In this document: positions 32,806-42,855 of the stretch, one piece after another
Layout: each line of letters begins with the position of its first letter
Position numbering within the stretch: the first letter of the stretch is position 1
Assembly (NCBI RefSeq): GCF_022701195.1
Contig: NZ_CP078089.1
Location: 2,542,001 to 2,606,000, forward strand
Source: Allobaculum mucilyticum
GTDB taxonomy: Bacteria; Bacillota_I; Bacilli_A; Erysipelotrichales; Erysipelotrichaceae
Reading direction: 5' to 3'
Length of the DNA: 64,000 bases
Made by a program: the position numbers and the translations under genes
The notes under the pieces: model-generated
What the model was told of the DNA's origin: nothing
The model's input: only the letters and a program-made list of their open reading frames with translations
Databases searched by the model: none

Positions 32806-34612
32806 TAGAACTTTCCCAATGAGCTTAACTATACAAATCGCTCGTTTTTGAAATTTCATCCCATCAGAGAGCCTTTTCCCGAGGCTCTCTTTTTAATTTT
32901 CCCCTGGCTCAATGACCATAACTACGATTAACGAGCTTTATTAAGCAAAATTATAAATCAATTCGATTTTGAGAAATTTCATTTTGAATATAAAAATCCT
33001 CCCTGTATAGATCAATTAATGGTATAATAATGATATAAATACACTATATAAAAAAGGAGCCGAAAATGTCCGTCCCAGCTGATATCCGGGCCGTCGCCCG
33101 TCCCAAAAATACGATTGTTTACGCTTATGGAAAAAACAAAGATCGATACGCTGTCAAACAGCGAGTCGGCTGTGTTCGCAAGAATGGCCATTGTTATCCA
33201 GTCGATGGTCCTACTATCGGCCACATCATTAATGGCAAATTCGTACCTCTTGAAGAACCGACTTCTCCAGCGGTTCATACATCTAAGACAGTTCTTAAGG
33301 ACTGGGCCAATGTTGAGCTCTGTTACAGGCAGTCCGCTGAATTGATGGAAGAACTGCTTCAGGTCTATAACCGTCAGGACGCCGATAAGATTCTGTGCAT
33401 GGCCATTCTTCGCGTCTGCTATCCGCATATCAAAGACTGCGAACTCAAAGAGAGTTACGATGAGTCGTTTCTGACGGAGCTGATGCCAGAAACCGCGATG
33501 AGCAAGAATACGATCAGTACATTTCAAAAAGATCTTGGTAAAACATGCAACCGAATTCTGAAGTTCATGAAAAACCGGGCAGCCAAAGTTGGGATTGATG
33601 ATCATCTTCTGATCGATGGAACACTGAAGTCGAACGACTCCAGACAAAACACGCTCTCGGAGTTTTCCAGAAAGGCCAGACTGAAAGGAAGACGGGATAT
33701 TTCCGTACTTTATGCATTTGATCTGGAAAAAATGGAGCCCATCTGTTCGCAGTGCTTTCCCGGCAATATGCTCGATCTGACATCCTATGACAGTTTTGTG
33801 AAACAGAACGGTATTCAAAGCGGAATTATGGTTGGTGATAAAGGGTTTCCCGTCAAATCGATCGAAGAAGTCCTTAAAGACTGCCCGCAGCTTCATTACT
33901 TCAACCCGCTTCATCGGAATGCCAAGCTTGCCTTCGATCATGAGATGTATAACTTCGAGGGCGTGATCGAAGGCTGCTGCGGCTTTCTTGGGCAGATGGA
34001 ACCGATTCAGTTTAAGAAAGAGAAGCTGTCTAATAAGGAAAAATGGCTCTACAGTTTCCGTGATCCGAGAAGAGCGGCTCAGGAGGAGACGGACTGGCTG
34101 GATAAGCATCGTAAAGATAAGTACGATTTCGAAGAATACGAAAAGAAAAAGCGTACATTTGGAACAGTGGTCTTTGAATCAGATGTCGATCTGTCTCCGG
34201 AAGATGCCTGGAAGACCTATAGTTATCGCTGGCAAATCGAGATCGTTATGCGGTACTACAAGAACGCCCTCGGCTTTGATGTAACCAGAGTCCATGATGA
34301 CTACTCAGTGATCGGCAGCGAATTCATTGATTTTCTGTCGACCGTCATCACGTTCAGACTTTTGAACCTGTTCGACGAAAAAGGCCTCCTTGAGGACATG
34401 AGCTATAAGAAAATCATGCATATCCTGCAAAGAGGCAAAAGAATAAAAAATGATAATGAGTGGGAACTGATCAAGATGAATCCTGGTCAGATAGAAATTC
34501 TTCAAAAACTGGATCTGATTCCACGACCAGATCCAGTAGACCAGCCCAAAAGGAAACGTGGTCGTCCACGCAAAAATCCGACCGTATAGTTTAGCTGATT
34601 GGGAAAGTTCTA
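32806..34612 (+). mobile_element. Complete IS4/IS1634-like insertion sequence
   Basis: 1807 bp. The 28-bp terminal inverted repeats at 32806-32833 and 34585-34612 agree at 26 positions (TAGAACTTTCCCAAT start). They are flanked by the 6-bp direct repeat ATCAAG (32800-32805 and 34613-34618), a target duplication. It carries one intact transposase. The element sits in the last codons of the sialidase gene. Confidence 0.92.
33066..34589 (+). CDS. DDE transposase of the IS4 superfamily (IS1634-like)
   Basis: 507 aa, full length. Candidate catalytic residues: the Asp of LLIDGTLKS (near 183), the Asp of MVGDKGFP (near 257), and the Glu of YRWQIEIVMRYYK (near 391), which carries the Y-R-x-x-W-x-I-E context typical of IS4-type transposases. 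A basic tail (KRKRGRPRKNP) may bind DNA. AAAAAAGGAG lies upstream of the ATG, and TATAAT at 33022-33027 may be its -10. Nothing indicates inactivation. Confidence 0.92.
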   Translation: MSVPADIRAVARPKNTIVYAYGKNKDRYAVKQRVGCVRKNGHCYPVDGPTIGHIINGKFVPLEEPTSPAVHTSKTVLKDWANVELCYRQSAELMEELLQVYNRQDADKILCMAILRVCYPHIKDCELKESYDESFLTELMPETAMSKNTISTFQKDLGKTCNRILKFMKNRAAKVGIDDHLLIDGTLKSNDSRQNTLSEFSRKARLKGRRDISVLYAFDLEKMEPICSQCFPGNMLDLTSYDSFVKQNGIQSGIMVGDKGFPVKSIEEVLKDCPQLHYFNPLHRNAKLAFDHEMYNFEGVIEGCCGFLGQMEPIQFKKEKLSNKEKWLYSFRDPRRAAQEETDWLDKHRKDKYDFEEYEKKKRTFGTVVFESDVDLSPEDAWKTYSYRWQIEIVMRYYKNALGFDVTRVHDDYSVIGSEFIDFLSTVITFRLLNLFDEKGLLEDMSYKKIMHILQRGKRIKNDNEWELIKMNPGQIEILQKLDLIPRPDPVDQPKRKRGRPRKNPTV

Positions 34613-37600
34613 ATCAAGAAGAGCAGAATTTGCTTTCAGACGCAGAGCCAGCATAGCCTGGTTGAGAGCAGCGGCTTTTGCATCGACGGATGCCTGTGTA
34701 ACAGGAGCAGCGAGCTCAGTATCTGCAGCTGCTTTAGCGGTGCTGAATGCATCTTTGCCAGTATCCGAGAAGAATGCCAGATCGAGCGTTCCGGCTTTGC
34801 GGCAGACTTCTGCAAGAACAGATGTATCAATCTGAGCTTCGCCAGCCGGTACAAGAGCGGCCTGAGCTGCTGCTAATGCGGTACGTGCATCGTTGAGGTT
34901 GTCAGCGGTAGCGTATTTCGCATTCATGGCTTTGGCAGCATCTCTTGCATCTTTGAATGCAGCCCAGCTGTCAGCTGTGTAGTCAGCTTCGTTGTATGCA
35001 TCTGCTGCAGAGATTGCGGAATTGAGCTGAGTTCTGGAATCGCCCAGACCCGGATATTCAATCCAGAGCAGAACGTCTTCGTCTGTAACTGTCGAATTGC
35101 CGGCAGCAAGTGCTGCAAGTTCAGCAGAGCTCAGAGCATCTTTGATGATCTTGACGTTCGAGAATTTGACATCAGATTTACGTGTGCTGATGTGCGAGTT
35201 CATATAGCCGATTTCAAGAGCGATAGTCGATGCCGAAGGCTTATTCACATCGGTGAGTTTGCCGATGGATGCGCTGTCCATGAAGACTTCAAGAGTTTTG
35301 GCTTCTGCATCGTATACGGTGGAAACTTCATGCCACTTGTCAAACTGGCTGGAAGCGATGGCAGAAGAGTTGATGGTCTTCCATCCTTCGCTTTCCGGTT
35401 TTGTCCAGCTCTGCATGATTGTCTGGGTACCGTTGCAGTTGAAGCGGGTAGCGAAGCTGTTATCGCCGATGGACAGAAGCATGTTCATCTTTTCGCCTGT
35501 TTCAAGAGAGCCTTCTGTGGAGTTGACAGAAGCTGGCAGATAAATGCGCATGCTTGTCGTAAAGCTGCCGCCGCTGGTCAGGTAATTGGTCACGGTCAGA
35601 TCCGGATCAGTCAGAGACATGTAGCCGGACATGACGGTCTTGCCGTCAACTTCAGTCAGCTGGGCAGTTTCTGGCAGTGCCACGTTGAATGTGTTCGGGC
35701 TGAGTTCTTCTGGTCCAGTTTCTGTGTGCGACTGTGCATGGACAGTCACTGCTTTTTCTGCTGCAACGTCAGTTCCGTTGATGGCAGATACCTTAACGGT
35801 AATGGCTGTGCCATCAGCAACACTGTCTGCTACAGTCAGCACTGCTTTAGCAGGATTGTCTTCGCTTTCGGCAATCGTAACGCCTTCAATTGGCTGGTTG
35901 GAAGCGTCAACAGCTGTCCAAGTGGCAGAAGTGATGGCGACATCAGCCGGGGATGGTGTAACAGTCAGTTCAAGGGTTGCGCCTGCATTGACGGATGCTG
36001 CACCTGTGATTGCTGCGCTGGTAATAACTGGAGCTGCTTCTTCAAGAGCTGAAGCAAGATAGTTCAGACGCATGATGGCATTTGTCACTGCACGCTGTGT
36101 CGGGTATGTTTTGTAGTTCTCTTTGACATCTGTAAGAGCGGTCTGGAATGCAGTCCATTTTGTTGTGTCGTAATCTTCTGCATTCAGTTTTTCGTATTCG
36201 CTAAGATCTTTTACAAGTTCTGTCTTGTCTGCAACTTCACGTGCGGCATCGCGCAGCGTGTTGGCTTCTGCATCGACCTGCATCTGCCATGCATTTGGAT
36301 CATCGAGAATTGCTTTGGCGTGAGCGAGAGCGGTCTGGAATGCTGTCCAGGATGTTGTTGTATAGGCATCAGCAGTTTTCTTGCTTACATCATCGTAAAC
36401 GCTCTGCAGATCAGTCTTGTCTGCACTGCGGGTAACGCCTTCAGCTGCCAGGTTGAAGCTCAGTTCTGCAATGGCTGCCCACTTGCTGCCGCTGTGTACG
36501 CTGTCAACAGAGAAGCGGACATAACGGACAGTCGCTTTGTTGAATGGAACAGACTGCCATTTCTGGGTAGCAGTCAGTTCAGAATCCGAAAGCGTAGTCC
36601 AGTTCGTATTATCTGTGCTTCCCTCAAGGCGGTATTCCTTGATGAGTGCGTTCGTGTTGTTCTGGCGGTTGAGCAGGTTGAACTGGTCAATCGTAACTTC
36701 CTTGCCAAAGTCGAAGGTGATGGTCTGCGGCATGACTAAGGACTGAGTGTAATGCGAATGCCAGTAGGTCTTCGGATTGCCGTCAATGATGTTTACAGCA
36801 GCACCGTCTGTATTCTCAGCTGTGGAATCGGAATACTGCGATGTATAGGAGATGACCGAAGTCGGGTAGATCACGGTCAGATCCAGCAGATCCTGAGCGG
36901 CAACATTTTCAGCTGCAACGCCGTTGCGGCTGGTCAGAGAACCATTTGTCGTATTGAGCCCAGTGGCTTTGATCACGCCTAAGCTGTTTTCAGGCATAGC
37001 GGTTTCGAAGACAACCGTGGATTCTCCGGATCCGGAAACCATCGGTACTTCAAGGGTCTGATCGTTCAGTTTTACGCTCAGCGAAACCGGACCAGCCTGG
37101 AAGACGCGCTGATTCATCGTTGCACTGACGCGCAGTTTGCCGTCAACCTGTTCTGCTTCAAGGTTTTCAAATACAGGAGCTGTATTTTCGATTGCGGTAT
37201 TCTCAGCTTTCAGGTAGTTTTCATCGAACTCGACATACTCCATGGAGATTGGATCGTTGTTCAGTTCGTAGAAGTTGGCAAAACGTTTTGTTCCATCTTC
37301 TGCAGGAGCAATTTCGGTCAGGCAGGAATAAGCATAACCGGTCGGCTCGAAGAGTTTCTGGGTATCCATCTCCCAGGTAATGGAACCGTCTGCGTTGACC
37401 AGACCGCGGGTAATGCGGCCGTTTTCGCGGTTTGGTCCGCTCGGAGCTGCGACGATGACATATTCTTTATCGTCTTTGTCTACGTAGCTGATTGCAGAGT
37501 ACTGGCAATAGACAGCAGGAATGTCGGTTGTGACGATTTCGCTCCAGGAATCGCCGTTGTCTTTGGATACAGCGTATTTTACTTTTCCGGAGTTCGTGCG

Positions 37601-39898
37601 CATGAACAGAAGCAGATCGCCATTGCGCAGAGCAACTGGCTGGCACTCTGTTGTCAGTGTTCCGCTCGAGTCAGTTTCCGGATCGATACCGAGCAGTCTG
37701 CATGGGAAATCTTTGAGCTGCCAGGTTTCGCCAAAGTCATCGGAAGTAACGATAGCTGAAGTCTGCAGCGATAAGCCGGAAGCGTTTGTCGTGTAGATTG
37801 GCATGACAAGGCGTCCGTTTTCGAGCTGTACGCCGCGTCCTGGACCGGTTCCGCAGAAACGCATCCAGTCTTTTTTGATCTGCGGGGTAATGTTGGTCGG
37901 TTCAGACCAGGTCTTGCCGTCATCATCCGAGTAGAAGTGCCAGATGGACATGACTTTCTTCATATGAAGTTCGCCCTTGTCTGCGCACTCTTCATTCAGG
38001 AAGATGTTTCCTTTGTATTCGCCGCTCTTATACAGGTTGCCCATCTGGGTATATGGAGCAGGTGCATGGAGAACAACAGTGTAATCCGTCTTTGTACCAA
38101 GCGTCGTTGTACCGTTTTCGGTGACTGTGGTGTAGACAACACCGACACCGTCTTCTTCAACAACCGCATAAGGCTGTGCTTCATTGTCTTTATAGACTTT
38201 GCGATAAGCTTCGTCGCCGATATGCAGATATTCGTCGCCCAGTGCCTGGTTGCCAAGTTCCATGGCTGCATTGGACTGAGTGAACATGTCAACAAAGGCA
38301 TGGATTCGGCCTTTATGTGTTGAATTTGCGTTTGTATCCTGCAGCAGGATCGAGTCGATCATGACTGCTGATTTTTTGCCGGCACCGCCGTCAAGCATAT
38401 CGCATACAACAATCGGCTCACTGAAGTCTTCACTGCCTGCTTCTTTGCGTTTGACCACAAAGTCAATGTTGCCCTGGTCCGCAAAGCCGTCCTGACGTTT
38501 GTCGATACCGACTAATACAGTTCCGTCCGTTGTCGTAATCATGGATGGGATTCGATAGGCTGCAGAGTTGTCATAGCCGACTTCAAAGAGCGTGTTCTTA
38601 TCCGACAGGTAAGCATTGCTCAGATCAGTTACTTCTACGCCGGAATCTGCAATGGTACTGGATGCCAGTTTCATCTCGCCGGAATTCAGTTTTGCGCCAT
38701 AGACGGTTACGCCTGCGATTGAGCCGTTGGTCGGGTTTTCAAATGTTTCCTCCAGACGGTCTGCAAATCCAATGCCAATCGCCTTTGGATTGGTGATTTT
38801 ATTGAACATGCCAGCTTCCGTGCTTGTGGCTTCACCGGCTTTTTCACCATCCAGGTAGAATGTCCATTTTGTACCTTCACGGACTGCACCAAAATCGTGC
38901 CAGTGACCGTCTTTCAGATCGACATTGTCCGCAAGATCTGTGTAGCCTCCAATATTTTTATCCGGAGCATCCACGCCAAGACGCCATTTGGCTCCGTTTT
39001 TCTTTGCATACAGAGCTATAAAATCATTTTTCACTGTATTGTCGGAGAGCGCTGCAAGATAGTTCAGGTTCGGAGCTGAATCATTGAGACGGAAACGAAC
39101 GTTCCATGAGCCTTCTGTAAGATCTTTGATTTTCTCAATCGAAGCAGTGTCTGTAATCGTTCCTGTTTTATCAGCACCGTTCTTTACCGAACCGGTTGTC
39201 AGCAGTGAATTGGCCAGATTGCCAAACTGGTCGTTTTTGATCTGTTCTGCCGTTCTGGCGGTACTGAAGATACGGATATCGCTGATGGTACCGGTCATCG
39301 GATAGTTATTGCCGTTGTTTGCACGGCTGCCCATACCAAAGCCTACATAGTCGACATCGGTCAGTACGCCGTTGACGAATGAAGTGGACATTGAAGCTTC
39401 ATGAACTTTCTGTCCGTCAACGTAGAAGACCACTTTTGACGATCCTTCAAAGGAAACGGCAACAAGGTGTTCCTTCGTCCAGTCTACGTTTGGAAGGGCG
39501 ACAGAAGTCGAGTATACAGTCCGGTTGGATGTGCCTTTTTTATCGAGGCACTCAATGCCCAGTTTATTTCCTAAAACGTAAATGTTAGCGTAATGTGCGG
39601 CTTCCGAAGAATCGCCGATAAACAGAAGCGTATTTACGCCAGTTCCTGTAACAGTAACGTTTGCTTCAAATGTAACGTTTGAGAGCGTTGTAAAGGCAGC
39701 GCGCTCTGCTTCGTTTAATACAAGTGCTCCGTTTCCACCGCTTACGGTTACGGTTTCGGGATGACTGTAAATCGGCGTATCGCTTTCTGCTTCCTTCGCA
39801 GTGACTTCTTCAGCCATCAACAGGGTTGCCTGAGCGGGTACGAACGACGACACCGCAAGCATGGAAGCAAGGAAAGCTGTATAGAATCTCTTTTTCAT
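34610..39898 (-). CDS. Large secreted exo-alpha-sialidase with LamG, CBM32 and FIVAR modules, 1762 aa
   Basis: The start is the ATG at 39898 (AAAGGA upstream), followed by a signal peptide (FYTAFLASMLAVSSFVPAQA). Approximate domains: LamG-like at 50-235 and 245-425; six-bladed sialidase at 445-930 with the YRIP arginine motif and Asp boxes SDDDGKTW, SDDFGETW and SKDNGDSW; F5/8C (CBM32) at 1020-1150; two FIVAR-like repeats at 1160-1285; an Ig-like domain to 1380; LamG-like at 1400-1595; and two more FIVAR-like repeats to the end. It should release terminal sialic acid from mucin-type glycans outside the cell. The stop TAG is the first triplet of the inserted IS. Without the IS the protein would end three residues later (SLQ-stop). 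No sortase motif. Confidence 0.94.
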   Translation of the reverse strand: MKKRFYTAFLASMLAVSSFVPAQATLLMAEEVTAKEAESDTPIYSHPETVTVSGGNGALVLNEAERAAFTTLSNVTFEANVTVTGTGVNTLLFIGDSSEAAHYANIYVLGNKLGIECLDKKGTSNRTVYSTSVALPNVDWTKEHLVAVSFEGSSKVVFYVDGQKVHEASMSTSFVNGVLTDVDYVGFGMGSRANNGNNYPMTGTISDIRIFSTARTAEQIKNDQFGNLANSLLTTGSVKNGADKTGTITDTASIEKIKDLTEGSWNVRFRLNDSAPNLNYLAALSDNTVKNDFIALYAKKNGAKWRLGVDAPDKNIGGYTDLADNVDLKDGHWHDFGAVREGTKWTFYLDGEKAGEATSTEAGMFNKITNPKAIGIGFADRLEETFENPTNGSIAGVTVYGAKLNSGEMKLASSTIADSGVEVTDLSNAYLSDKNTLFEVGYDNSAAYRIPSMITTTDGTVLVGIDKRQDGFADQGNIDFVVKRKEAGSEDFSEPIVVCDMLDGGAGKKSAVMIDSILLQDTNANSTHKGRIHAFVDMFTQSNAAMELGNQALGDEYLHIGDEAYRKVYKDNEAQPYAVVEEDGVGVVYTTVTENGTTTLGTKTDYTVVLHAPAPYTQMGNLYKSGEYKGNIFLNEECADKGELHMKKVMSIWHFYSDDDGKTWSEPTNITPQIKKDWMRFCGTGPGRGVQLENGRLVMPIYTTNASGLSLQTSAIVTSDDFGETWQLKDFPCRLLGIDPETDSSGTLTTECQPVALRNGDLLLFMRTNSGKVKYAVSKDNGDSWSEIVTTDIPAVYCQYSAISYVDKDDKEYVIVAAPSGPNRENGRITRGLVNADGSITWEMDTQKLFEPTGYAYSCLTEIAPAEDGTKRFANFYELNNDPISMEYVEFDENYLKAENTAIENTAPVFENLEAEQVDGKLRVSATMNQRVFQAGPVSLSVKLNDQTLEVPMVSGSGESTVVFETAMPENSLGVIKATGLNTTNGSLTSRNGVAAENVAAQDLLDLTVIYPTSVISYTSQYSDSTAENTDGAAVNIIDGNPKTYWHSHYTQSLVMPQTITFDFGKEVTIDQFNLLNRQNNTNALIKEYRLEGSTDNTNWTTLSDSELTATQKWQSVPFNKATVRYVRFSVDSVHSGSKWAAIAELSFNLAAEGVTRSADKTDLQSVYDDVSKKTADAYTTTSWTAFQTALAHAKAILDDPNAWQMQVDAEANTLRDAAREVADKTELVKDLSEYEKLNAEDYDTTKWTAFQTALTDVKENYKTYPTQRAVTNAIMRLNYLASALEEAAPVITSAAITGAASVNAGATLELTVTPSPADVAITSATWTAVDASNQPIEGVTIAESEDNPAKAVLTVADSVADGTAITVKVSAINGTDVAAEKAVTVHAQSHTETGPEELSPNTFNVALPETAQLTEVDGKTVMSGYMSLTDPDLTVTNYLTSGGSFTTSMRIYLPASVNSTEGSLETGEKMNMLLSIGDNSFATRFNCNGTQTIMQSWTKPESEGWKTINSSAIASSQFDKWHEVSTVYDAEAKTLEVFMDSASIGKLTDVNKPSASTIALEIGYMNSHISTRKSDVKFSNVKIIKDALSSAELAALAAGNSTVTDEDVLLWIEYPGLGDSRTQLNSAISAADAYNEADYTADSWAAFKDARDAAKAMNAKYATADNLNDARTALAAAQAALVPAGEAQIDTSVLAEVCRKAGTLDLAFFSDTGKDAFSTAKAAADTELAAPVTQASVDAKAAALNQAMLALRLKANSALLD

Positions 39899-40226
39899 CA
39901 AGTCGTTCCTTTCATCTTTCACAGAACAGGAATCTTTCTGAATCATTGCGTATATGCTTCTGCCCGTGAAGTCATGCTGCTTCAGTACGGTTCATCTGTT
40001 CTGTTTCTTTCTCTGCAGTCACGTTTATGGAAGAAATCGAAGACTGTTTTCTTTGATTGACCTTGTGCTCTCCAGGCTGAGACCGCTGCTTCCTCTCTTC
40101 TGCTTGCCCGAATGAAGAAAGAAGGCTTGGCATGCTGCATGCAGAACGATCTGCCCATAAGACCGGAGACGTAATCTGGCAAAACTGCCGGAATGAGTCG
40201 GTCATAAGTCTGTCTGTCGAATTCTT

Positions 40227-40240
40227 TTAAAACGCTTACA
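40227..40240. promoter_or_regulatory. Candidate CcpA (cre) site upstream of the sialidase gene
   Basis: On the minus strand TGTAAGCGTTTTAA matches the cre consensus TGWNANCGNTNWCA at all but one position. It lies about 330 bp upstream of the sialidase start and would fit catabolite control. Confidence 0.5.
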
Positions 40241-40614
40241 AAAGAAAAGTTGTACACTTTATGGTACTTTGATCAATCGCTTAGGACTATATGTTTCTCA
40301 ATTTGCAATCATCATTTCCCGGTTAGTACAAAACGAGATGCTAATTTGACGGCTTTAACAAAGGGTTGCTGGAATATACATCAGTCTGAAGTCTGTGAGA
40401 ATGTTTGCCACAAAAGAAGAAAACAGACAGTCAGGATCGCACTCAGAACGGACTGACTCAGCCAGTGTGCTGGTCCAGATTTCACCTGCAGCATTCATCT
40501 GAAAGAACAGAAATCAGGCCGGAAATTCGAACGGAAATAATTGAGTGCAAATAATATGGATAAGAACAGAAGTCTTCGAAAGAAAAACCTCACAAAAAGA
40601 GAACCTGGAAAGGG

Positions 40615-40670
40615 AACAGAGACGCACGTCTTAGCAGCGAACTGTCAGCCGTCTGCGTTTCTGTTCTTTT
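40615..40670 (+). terminator. Hairpin upstream of the pyrH promoter
   Basis: AACAGAGACGCA (40615-40626) pairs with TGCGTTTCTGTT (40654-40665) with one G-U pair, followed by CTTTT. It may insulate pyrH from upstream transcription. The rest of 39899-40614 holds no recognisable gene. Confidence 0.55.
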
Positions 40671-40674
40671 GAAA

Positions 40675-40697
40675 ACGCCTCATGTATAATGAGGCGT
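40675..40697 (+). promoter_or_regulatory. pyrH -10 box embedded in an inverted repeat
   Basis: TATAAT at 40685-40690 lies within a 9-bp inverted repeat (ACGCCTCAT, 40675-40683, and ATGAGGCGT, 40689-40697). The -35 is weak. The repeat could be an operator or a leader hairpin. Confidence 0.5.
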
Positions 40698-40721
40698 AGA
40701 ACGAAAAGGACCGATCATACA

Positions 40722-41510
40722 ATGTATAAACGTGTTTTGTTAAAGCTCAGCGGAGAAGCCCTGTCCTCCAAAGAGATCAATCTTGATCCCGCAATTCTGA
40801 AATCTCTTGCCAAAGAACTGAAGAAGGTCAAAGAGACCGGTGTTGAACTCGCCATCGTTGTTGGCGGCGGCAACTTCATCCGCGGCAAACAGATTCAGGA
40901 TATGGGAATGAACAGAGCGCAGGCAGATTACATGGGCATGCTTGGCACTGTCATCAATGCTCTTGCAGTACAGAACGCCCTCGAAAATGAAGGCGTTGAT
41001 ACCCGCGTTCAGACAGCGGTAGAGATGCAGAAAGTTGCAGAACCATTCATTCTGCGCCGTGCGCTGCGTCATCTTGAAAAAGGCCGCGTTGTCATTTTTG
41101 GTGCCGGAACCGGCTCGCCGTATTTCTCAACCGATACAACGGCAGCTCTGCGTGCCAGCGAAATTGATGCCGATGTCATCCTGATGGCTAAAAACGGTGT
41201 CGACGGTGTTTACGACAGCGATCCGAAAACCAATCCGGATGCAAAACGCTTTGATCATCTGACGTATATGGATCTTCTCAGCAAAGACCTCAAAGTCATG
41301 GATTCGACCGCGATTTCCATGTGCATGGACAATGACATTGACCTGGTCGTCTTCAACATGAACCAGCCTGGCAACATTGAAAAAGCCGTACTGGGCGAAG
41401 TAGACGGAACCACAATCACAAAGGATCCTCATCTTTACGACCGTCTGAAAGAAGAAACGGACAAAGTTCTGGCTGAGGATAAAAAAGAAGCCGAACGGGC
41501 TGCAGAATAA
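40722..41510 (+). CDS. pyrH: UMP kinase
   Basis: 262 aa from the ATG at 40722 ([14 protein letters not shown]), preferred over an in-frame ATG at 40689 that overlaps the promoter. AAAAGGA lies 12 nt upstream, slightly far. It phosphorylates UMP to UDP in pyrimidine synthesis. The amino-acid-kinase fold is clear: [28 protein letters not shown] and the [14 protein letters not shown] nucleotide-binding segment. A charged C-terminal tail of about 20 residues is longer than usual. frr follows 37 nt later, the standard Firmicute order. rpsB and tsf, often upstream, are not here. Confidence 0.96.
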   Translation: MYKRVLLKLSGEALSSKEINLDPAILKSLAKELKKVKETGVELAIVVGGGNFIRGKQIQDMGMNRAQADYMGMLGTVINALAVQNALENEGVDTRVQTAVEMQKVAEPFILRRALRHLEKGRVVIFGAGTGSPYFSTDTTAALRASEIDADVILMAKNGVDGVYDSDPKTNPDAKRFDHLTYMDLLSKDLKVMDSTAISMCMDNDIDLVVFNMNQPGNIEKAVLGEVDGTTITKDPHLYDRLKEETDKVLAEDKKEAERAAE

Positions 41511-41547
41511 AACAGGCAGCCGCTCAGAAAGAGAGACAGACTGAATT

Positions 41548-42093
41548 ATGGATAACGAATATCTTGAACTTGCCGAGATGGAGATGGACGAAGTCATTGA
41601 AAACTTCGAAAACAACCTGAAAACCATTCGTACCGGACGCGCTTCCGCAAGCATGCTCGATCGCGTTCGCGTTGACTACTATGGAGAAATGACCCCGATC
41701 AACCAGATGGCCAAAATCTCCGTTCTTGAAGGAACACAGCTTGTCATCAAACCGTATGACCGTTCAACCGTCAAGAGCATCAACCATGCGATTGCAGCCG
41801 CTAACCTTGGCGTTACTCCTCAGGCTGAAGCAGACCTGATCCGCATCAACGTACCGCCACTGACAACCGACCGCCGCAAACAGCTCGCTAAAGAAGCAAA
41901 AAAATATGCAGACGAAGCCAAAGTCAACCTGCGCAATATCCGTCGCAACACCAACGACAAGATCAAAAAGGACAAAGAGATTCCTGAGGATATGAGCAAA
42001 GAATGGCTCGATGACTGCCAGAAACTGACGGACAAATACGTCAAGAAAGTTGATACCCTCGAGGCTGCTAAAGAAAGCGACCTGCTTGGTTAA
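41548..42093 (+). CDS. frr: Ribosome recycling factor
   Basis: 181 aa, normal size. RRF splits post-termination ribosomes with EF-G. Typical features: the KTIRTGRASASMLDRVRVDYYG segment, the domain II strand GTQLVIKPYD, INVPPLTTDRRKQLAKEAKK, and the NLRNIRRNTNDKIKK helix. It shares a transcript with pyrH and ends at a strong terminator. Confidence 0.97.
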   Translation: MDNEYLELAEMEMDEVIENFENNLKTIRTGRASASMLDRVRVDYYGEMTPINQMAKISVLEGTQLVIKPYDRSTVKSINHAIAAANLGVTPQAEADLIRINVPPLTTDRRKQLAKEAKKYADEAKVNLRNIRRNTNDKIKKDKEIPEDMSKEWLDDCQKLTDKYVKKVDTLEAAKESDLLG

Positions 42094-42104
42094 TCACTGA
42101 TTCG

Positions 42105-42131
42105 CAAAAAAAGCCCGTGAAGGGCTTTTTT
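42105..42131 (+). terminator. Terminator after frr
   Basis: AAGCCC/GGGCTT stem with a GTGA loop, A-run before and T6 after. It lies only 20 nt before uppS, so the uppS transcript depends on readthrough or a cryptic promoter. Confidence 0.88.
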
Positions 42132-42150
42132 CATGAAAGGAGAAATTCTG

Positions 42151-42855
42151 ATGGAGCACACCCCGAAAACAGTGGCCATCATCATGGACGGCAACGGCCG
42201 CTGGGCCAAAGCAAAAGGTCTGCCCCGTACCGCCGGTCATAAAAAAGGCGCCGATCAGGTCAGAGACGTTGCCCTGGAAGCCAACCGGCGCGGCATTCAG
42301 AAACTGATCCTCTATGCGTTCTCAACTGAAAACTGGAAACGTCCGGAAGATGAAGTTTCATATCTGTGCAAGCTTCCGGGAATGTTTTTTAACAAGTTCA
42401 TCCAGGAGCTGATGGACAACAATATCCGCGTGACCTTTGCCGGCGAGCTGGAACGCTTTCCGGAATCGACCGCAAAAGTCATTCGCAGAGCGGTCGACCA
42501 GACCTCTCATAACACAGGCATGGAACTCTGCCTGGCCATCAATTACGGCAGCCGCAGAGAAATCCTTCTTGGCATGCAGAAGTATGCAGATGAAGTCGCT
42601 TCCGGCGCACGGAAGAATGATCTGAGTGAAGAAGAGTTTTCAAACTATCTCTTTGTACCGGAAGAAATCGATCTGCTCATCCGAACAAGCGGAGAAGTCC
42701 GGATTTCCAACTTCCTGCTCTGGCAGATTGCCTATGCTGAGATGATCTTTACAGAACGGCCATGGCCGGAATTTGATGAACAGGCTCTTGATGAGTGCCT
42801 GGAAGAGTATTCGCATCGTCACCGCCGTTTTGGAGGACTGGACGATGAAAACTAG
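42151..42855 (+). CDS. uppS: Undecaprenyl (isoprenyl) diphosphate synthase
   Basis: 234 aa from the ATG at 42151, which follows AAAGGAG; the ATG at 42133 lies in the terminator tail. It condenses isopentenyl diphosphate onto farnesyl diphosphate to make the wall-carrier lipid precursor. Signatures: AIIMDGNGRWAK (catalytic Asp), the FSTENWKRP substrate loop, and RTSGEVRISNFLLWQIAYAE with TERPWPEF. Its end overlaps cdsA by 11 bases. Confidence 0.96.
   Translation: MEHTPKTVAIIMDGNGRWAKAKGLPRTAGHKKGADQVRDVALEANRRGIQKLILYAFSTENWKRPEDEVSYLCKLPGMFFNKFIQELMDNNIRVTFAGELERFPESTAKVIRRAVDQTSHNTGMELCLAINYGSRREILLGMQKYADEVASGARKNDLSEEEFSNYLFVPEEIDLLIRTSGEVRISNFLLWQIAYAEMIFTERPWPEFDEQALDECLEEYSHRHRRFGGLDDEN

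Noticed and set aside
33012-34109. 365-aa open frame antisense to the transposase
   Set aside because: The intact transposase with DDE residues explains the region.
35192-36052. 286-aa open frame antisense to the sialidase
   Set aside because: The opposite strand holds a clear modular sialidase; this is a shadow.
42133-42150. ATG at 42133 as the uppS start
   Set aside because: It lies in the frr terminator tail; the ATG at 42151 has AAAGGAG and matches the family start.
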